Assembly (NCBI GenBank): GCA_027579435.1
Contig: JANBPK010001561.1
Coordinates: 1-31,880, forward strand
Direction: 5' to 3'
Length of the DNA stretch: 31,880 bases
Origin: Candolleomyces eurysporus
Lineage: Eukaryota > Basidiomycota > Agaricomycetes > Agaricales > Psathyrellaceae
Numbering within the stretch: position 1 is the stretch's first letter; the number at the start of each line of letters is the position of its first letter. The notes under the pieces were generated by a model. That model was not told the DNA's origin. It was given only the letters and a program-made list of their open reading frames with translations, and did no database searches. Of this stretch, positions 28,601 through 31,880 are shown piece after piece. Position numbers and translations under genes: made by a program.

Positions 28601-29639
28601 ATTCATTATCTACTAGATTGTCTCGAACCTCCTTTCGACAAATACAACTTACCAGTCATTGTAGCCGGGCTTGCTACCTACTACGACCTACAAGAGATTG
28701 AGTTGATTATCCAGCAAATGCGAGCTTTGGATTGCAGACATCACCGTTTCCTAAAGGGATCGCAAAGAAAGTTGGCATCTTGTCGTCATCATAGAAAGCC
28801 TTTCCACTTTTCGCCCAGGGAGCCCTTAATTTCAGGACCTGGATCCGCATCGGGCGCAATGATGTATCTTTGATTCCTCCAATAGCTCGGGCACCAATAC
28901 CAACGCATACCACGATTGCTGAAGGCGTCACAAATGAGCCCTGGTGGAACTTGCTTGATCTTGCAAAGGGTAAGGCCCCAGCTTCAATGAGCTCGTTCAA
29001 ATGCCGGAGAGTCCCCTTGAATATTCTTCCACCCATGCATCCGAAGTCTTCAAGGAGGCGGCTGGCCACTTGATCGGGCATTATGGATACAGTTGTGAAT
29101 GTCGAGCGATGTTTGGCACCTTCGATAAGTTGATCTGGTTGTAAAACCTGGAACTAGAGAATTGCAGAGGAGCTAAGCGATGTTCTTCAAAATGAAAGAA
29201 TGCTTACGTTCGGAAAAGCTACCACTTCTCCTTCATCTATTGTCTCTATTGAGAAATATTCGGTGTGTTCAAATTGGCTGAAGGACTTCAACACTGTTGA
29301 CGCTGATAAATCATACATATGCTGGAACGTTTGTTCTTCGAAGTTTGAACGCATCTGCTTCAAACAGGGAAAGAAACAACGCTGCGAGAAGAATCAGCAG
29401 CATGTAGCTGTAATTCAATAATGATAGCTCACAGAGTATCCCGTCGACCAAGCGAAAGGCGGAGGGTCACCCGGAAGTACTTGAGCAATCAAGTCGACTT
29501 GCCGGCTCGGGTTTCGACGCTGGAGTTCCGTTGCACACATGAGTCCATTGATACCTTCAGGAAAGCAAGTAAGCATGTTGATCCATTTGAGGTACCACTT
29601 ACCTGCGCCCAAGACTATAATAACCTCGGGTTCCGGCAT
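22676..29639 (-). CDS. D-amino-acid-oxidase-like FAD oxidoreductase, seven exons, Copia element in intron 5
   Basis: Minus-strand exons: 29639-29603, 29554-29433, 29381-29208, 29153-28740, 28687-28653, 23154-22930, 22880-22676; 1212 nt, 403 aa. Introns are 48, 51, 54, 52, about 5.5 kb and 49 bp. The DAO family (340-390 aa) oxidatively deaminates D-amino acids using FAD. Supporting motifs: the dinucleotide fold VLGAGINGL (residues 9-17); PGDPPPFAW; VVCVGIGARAIGG (192-204); RIQVLKLRAPW (214-224); GDVVVGSKPGYNDW, which spans introns 4 and 5; a FGVR Arg at the position of the substrate-carboxylate Arg; and VYNYGYG (family H/xNYGHGG). Deviations are the weak SPWAGA motif (here AWSTGYS) and the NYGYG change, so substrate use is uncertain. 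The C-terminus is a ~45-aa Ser/Gln/Asp-rich tail ending SENT, with no SKL peroxisomal signal. The Copia element may disable it. Confidence 0.8.
23206..23578 (+). repeat. Copia 5' LTR
   Basis: A perfect hairpin CGTTCGATG-CTCT-CATCGAACG at 23269-23290. A TATATATA box near 23367. A second stem, CCCTCAGAT..ATCTGAGGG, around 23396-23424. Internal duplications are AGATCTTTTCCTATCATCTG at 23401 and 23511, and GCTCTTATTCATTATCTACT at 23478 and 23533. All are repeated in the 3' LTR. Confidence 0.92.
23579..23596 (+). promoter_or_regulatory. Copia primer-binding site (initiator tRNA-Met, internal), overlapping the start codon
   Basis: GTTATGAGCCCCGCTAGC directly follows the 5' LTR. Its first 14 bases are the reverse complement of the anticodon stem-loop of fungal initiator tRNA-Met (CAUAAC preceded by GGGCU), with about one mismatch to the yeast sequence. 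Priming by an internal tRNA-iMet fragment is known for Drosophila copia and yeast Ty5. The polyprotein ATG (23582) lies inside this site. Confidence 0.75.
23582..28273 (+). pseudogene. Copia gag-pol polyprotein, 1563 codons, two in-frame TGA stops
   Basis: A single frame with no frameshift. Domains by codon number: Gag from 1 (DGSNWAVYRDRTIDHLKG) with zinc knuckle CSICNVNGHSKERC at 269-282; protease ILDCGASDHF (Asp 357; DCG in place of D[S/T]G); integrase His/Cys region (HVVMGH...CRTC) and DDE core Asp 561 (SDVWGP), Asp 624 (RSDRGGEY) and Glu 660 (NGIAER), spacing D-35-E; an acidic linker around 850-950; RT with ARLVGKGFSQRPGIDFNETF, GDAKNAYLNG, LYGTKQGGNKW and Asp-Asp 1223-1224 (VATDDFTYVA); RNase H Asp 1393 (SDANWG), TESEY, CDNQGA, TKHIDIHFHF. 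The TGA stops are codons 464 (24971) and 1351 (27632), each where Arg (CGA) is expected. The final TGA (28271) falls inside the 3' LTR. Confidence 0.9.
28259..28267 (+). promoter_or_regulatory. Copia polypurine tract
   Basis: GAGGGGGAG abuts the 3' LTR start TGTTGAG at 28268. It is also coding: it encodes the last residues of the polyprotein. Confidence 0.8.
28268..28640 (+). repeat. Copia 3' LTR
   Basis: 373 bp, two substitutions relative to the 5' LTR, followed by the target duplication AATAC. The polyprotein stop codon lies at its fourth to sixth bases. Confidence 0.92.
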
Positions 29640-29804
29640 CTTGAGTAGTGAGCACTGAGCAGCCGATGAGCGGAAGGATGAACAGTGATGCGGACTGGAA
29701 GGAGCATTTCGATCAACGGATGGAGTACGTAATATACTCGTGTTCCCGCTCCGGCGTTTGCATCCGCTCCGATCTTCCCTTTCACCAACAACCGTCTCAT
29801 AACA
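29640..29804. promoter_or_regulatory. 165-bp divergent intergenic region
   Basis: Separates the start codons of the oxidase gene (29639, minus) and the 415-aa gene (29805, plus). It contains repeated GCTCCG words (CCCGCTCCGGCG, TCCGCTCCGATC) and an AT-rich GTAATATAC near 29729. Such short head-to-head spacing suggests a shared promoter; no specific site is identified. Confidence 0.5.
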
Positions 29805-31382
29805 ATGACAGCGCCCAGCATAACTCCTCACCCTTTCACTCTGTTGAAGGCCTTTCCATGGTACAACAAACACATTCTCGAGCTGGACAGCATTTCGAAG
29901 GTCGGAGAGGCAGGTGTGCTCGATGTTCGTGGACTTGGGTTGCAGGTACGCCACTGGTATTCTCACTGACAATTCGTTGGCTCATTATCCTCAGGGGTTG
30001 ATTGAGAAGCTTGAGCGTATAGAGAAGGATGTATGCAACGCCAAATCGACTCATCCGCTCCGGCCAATCCTTCTCGCTTCATCGTCAACTATGATCAAGG
30101 AGCGGCTTCAGAACATTGCTACTCTCGCTCCCGAACGGTTAAGCTCGTTGGCGTCCAATCTATTGGAGTACCGTCTCCTGGATGTGGCTATCACTCTTCA
30201 CAGCGGTATCTCTCCAGGTGGTCAATCTGATCGACTCCCGATCCCTTTGCCACCCAAAATGGTGAGGTTACCCTACCTGTTTTACGGGATGGAATCACTG
30301 ACATCTTGTGTAGTTCTTCAAGCTGACCTCCCACTGGCCTAATTTGGTCACTCGTGGTCTGCGGCTGCTTCGGGAATGTGGAGACAATCCTGCCCCCGAT
30401 GTTGGTCCCTCTACCAACCCGACCCAGTCAATATTCATGTCCCTCGTTCAAAGGAAGGACACGATTGAAGGTCACAAAATTTGGGGGAACTTTGAATGCG
30501 TTGCAGCTTACCTTAGTTTGATAATGAAGGTAGCTTCCCTAAACACGTCTCCCCCTTCGTTGACCTGTACTTACAACACAGTAGGGTGTTTCTGATCTTC
30601 CCAGCACGATGCCCGAGTTTCAAGAATTAGTCCTGAACCTCTGGTAAGCGGGTCTTTGAGCTTCTTCCCATTGAATGCATTTAAATCTGCTTGCTTCTCA
30701 GCCATGACAGTCGCCTTCACCAAGACAGATGGGAATCCTTCTTCTCGTCTATCAAGTCCATTCACGCATTCAAGCTACCCCTTCTCCTCGTCCTTTCGTC
30801 GTCTGTCGCCTGTCTCTTCCTCCCATCAAGTCTTATGAGTAAAGATCTGAATCGACACGCGCTGCTTCAGGTATGTACTTCCATGCACTCGAGGCTGTGG
30901 TATATATCTGAACTTCGTCCAGATGTGGCAAGGTCTCGGCGGTCCCCGCCCAGAACGTTTAGTTCAGGTAGAATTTATCCTGTGGCGGGCGCTCTTCGAT
31001 GTTGCCTTGGGACATTACCCATTATCGTTGAGGTTCCGCGCCACTTTTCGCGAAATCGAAGTGTTGGATCTCCTGGGAGTCGAGTGTCCGGATTCAGAGT
31101 GGCTCGGTGGAGGTAAGCGTCTAGACCTGATCTCAGCTGACCTCCATCCTGATCATTCCGTCGCTCCTAAACACAGACCCATCCTTCCAAGAATCAATCG
31201 AGAAGCTGTTCCACAGAAAGCAGGTACACAAGCCCATCTCCAAGAAGCAACAACAACCGAGTTCTTCCAGCGCTTGTCAGGAAACCCCTGCTGATTCCGT
31301 GGCAGCATCTAGTAGGCCCACCACTCGAAGCGTCACCGCCTCACAGAAAGCTAAAGCCGCCGATGATACGCCGATTGCGTAG
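29805..31382 (+). CDS. Seven-exon gene, 415-aa protein of unknown function
   Basis: Exons: 29805-29945, 29995-30261, 30314-30529, 30585-30643, 30702-30870, 30923-31112, 31177-31382; 1248 nt. Introns are 49, 52, 55, 58, 52 and 64 bp, all GT..AG with in-phase joins, and the model ends in TAG. The start ATG 29805 (MTAPSITPHPFTLLKAFPWY) is the first that opens exon 1; the frame is open for ~20 codons upstream, so an earlier start is not excluded. The protein is mainly helical (GLIEKLERIEKDVCN, APERLSSLASNLLEYRLLDV), with one hydrophobic segment in exon 5 (AFKLPLLLVLSSSVACLFLP) that could be a membrane helix or a buried helix. The C-terminal ~65 residues are basic and Ser/Gln-rich (KPISKKQQQPSSSS). 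I do not recognise the family. Intact splice sites throughout argue for a working host gene. Confidence 0.75.
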
Positions 31383-31880
31383 ACACCCTCTCAAATTCGC
31401 GAATCTATTTGTAAAGTTTGCGAACCGACGTAGATAATTAAAGGGATCTTCTTGAAGAACGGGAAATATAAGAGTTGGAGTTATCCCTGACTGTCAACTA
31501 AGCAGACGCCCTAGAGTACGAAAGAACGTTGAGTAAGACGGTTCTGCGACGACACTTTAAGTTCATGAAGGTCTCGCGAACGTATCCGAAACGCAGTCAT
31601 ACTATTCGAAGTCTAACTAGCATGCCTGACCTGGCGAGGTACGATGCTAGAGGGAGTTGTGCACATTCCAAGGGAATTCGCCCTGACATTCGCTAAGCAG
31701 AAGACTTCACGAAGCAGCCGGTGGCTTCGAGAATTGATGAGCGATCCGCTAAGTCAATAAGCGTTGGCGTGACCCGAATTAGAAGGAACGGAAGCAGTGA
31801 TCAATATCGGACAGCTAATCCGAAGTTCGTGAACCTGCTCGGAAAACCGGAAAGTGCGACTAAAGCTTATGTGGTCATCA
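31383..31880. other. Downstream region, nothing identified
   Basis: The 3' flank of the 415-aa gene. TTCGCGAA and several GCGAAC/GTTCGC words occur, but no ORF, RNA gene or repeat matching the rest of the window is supported. The window ends ...GTGGTCATCA, which resembles an LTR terminus, but there is no sequence beyond it to test this. Confidence 0.4.

Larger units (their letters stand above)
23206..28640 (+). mobile_element. Complete Ty1/Copia retrotransposon, 5435 bp, inserted antisense in an intron
   Basis: Two 373-bp LTRs (23206-23578, 28268-28640) start TGTTGAG and end TTTCGACA. They differ at only two positions (A/G in GCCG[A/G]TC and in TAC[A/G]TCG). The target duplication is AATAC (23201-23205, 28641-28645). 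It carries a PBS, one polyprotein frame in the order Gag-PR-IN-RT-RNase H (the Copia order) and a polypurine tract. It lies in intron 5 of the oxidase gene on the opposite strand. The ~0.5% LTR divergence points to recent insertion. Confidence 0.95.

Noticed and set aside
29648..30001. A plus-strand frame overlapping the 5' end of the 415-aa gene
   Set aside because: It begins at GTG, not ATG, is out of phase with all later exons, and its splice joins lead to stops.

Overview
This window looks like a transposon-rich stretch of a basidiomycete (Agaricomycete-type) genome. The evidence is the short spliceosomal introns (48-64 bp, GT..AG) in the three host genes and the families of transposons present. 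Two single-base N's (10639, 13983) mark assembly uncertainty.

Bases 1 to about 21,100 are a nested transposon graveyard. It opens with unusual repeats: 20-bp palindromes at 13-258, a dispersed repeat at 292-760 that recurs at 20125-20590, and a decayed ~44-bp tandem array at 720-1140. Next come a truncated hAT transposase gene on the minus strand (2058-3945) and a broken Ty3/Gypsy element on the plus strand (probable LTR/leader up to 5715, PBS at 5718, gag, protease, half of RT, ending near 10170). A Lys/Glu-rich ORF remnant follows, then the 3' half of another Gypsy pol on the minus strand (10822-13142: RNase H, integrase, C-terminal tail). After that lie a 376-bp foldback MITE (13143-13518) and a shorter relative, a decayed PIF/Harbinger element (14055-16311), and a second plus-strand Gypsy element (16312 to about 19972: gag, protease, RT).

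The RT of that second Gypsy element is split by a complete 652-bp non-coding LTR element (18754-19405). It has two ~208-bp LTRs, a PBS, a polypurine tract and a 4-5 bp target duplication. Each LTR carries a tRNA-like sequence with Pol III A and B boxes, so this is a tRNA-bearing TRIM, formally analogous to plant Cassandra, whose LTRs carry 5S rRNA. Its PBS nearly matches that of the first Gypsy element.

From about 21.3 kb the window is host-gene territory. A three-exon gene for a 217-aa Pro/Arg/Ser-rich protein of unknown function lies on the plus strand (21686-22462). It converges on a seven-exon gene (22676-29639, minus strand) for a 403-aa FAD-dependent D-amino-acid-oxidase-like protein. 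Intron 5 of that gene, 58 bp before insertion, holds a complete, young, antisense Ty1/Copia element (23206-28640; identical-length 373-bp LTRs, 2 differences, 5-bp target duplication AATAC). The Copia polyprotein frame is interrupted by two TGA codons. Divergently transcribed from the oxidase, across 165 bp, is a seven-exon gene for an unrecognised 415-aa protein (29805-31382). The last ~500 bases hold nothing I can identify.

In-frame TGA codons sitting where the family has Arg (CGA) recur in several unrelated elements, which suggests C-to-T decay at CpG. The gene models come from reading splice sites and conserved motifs by eye; no alignment or database search was run.
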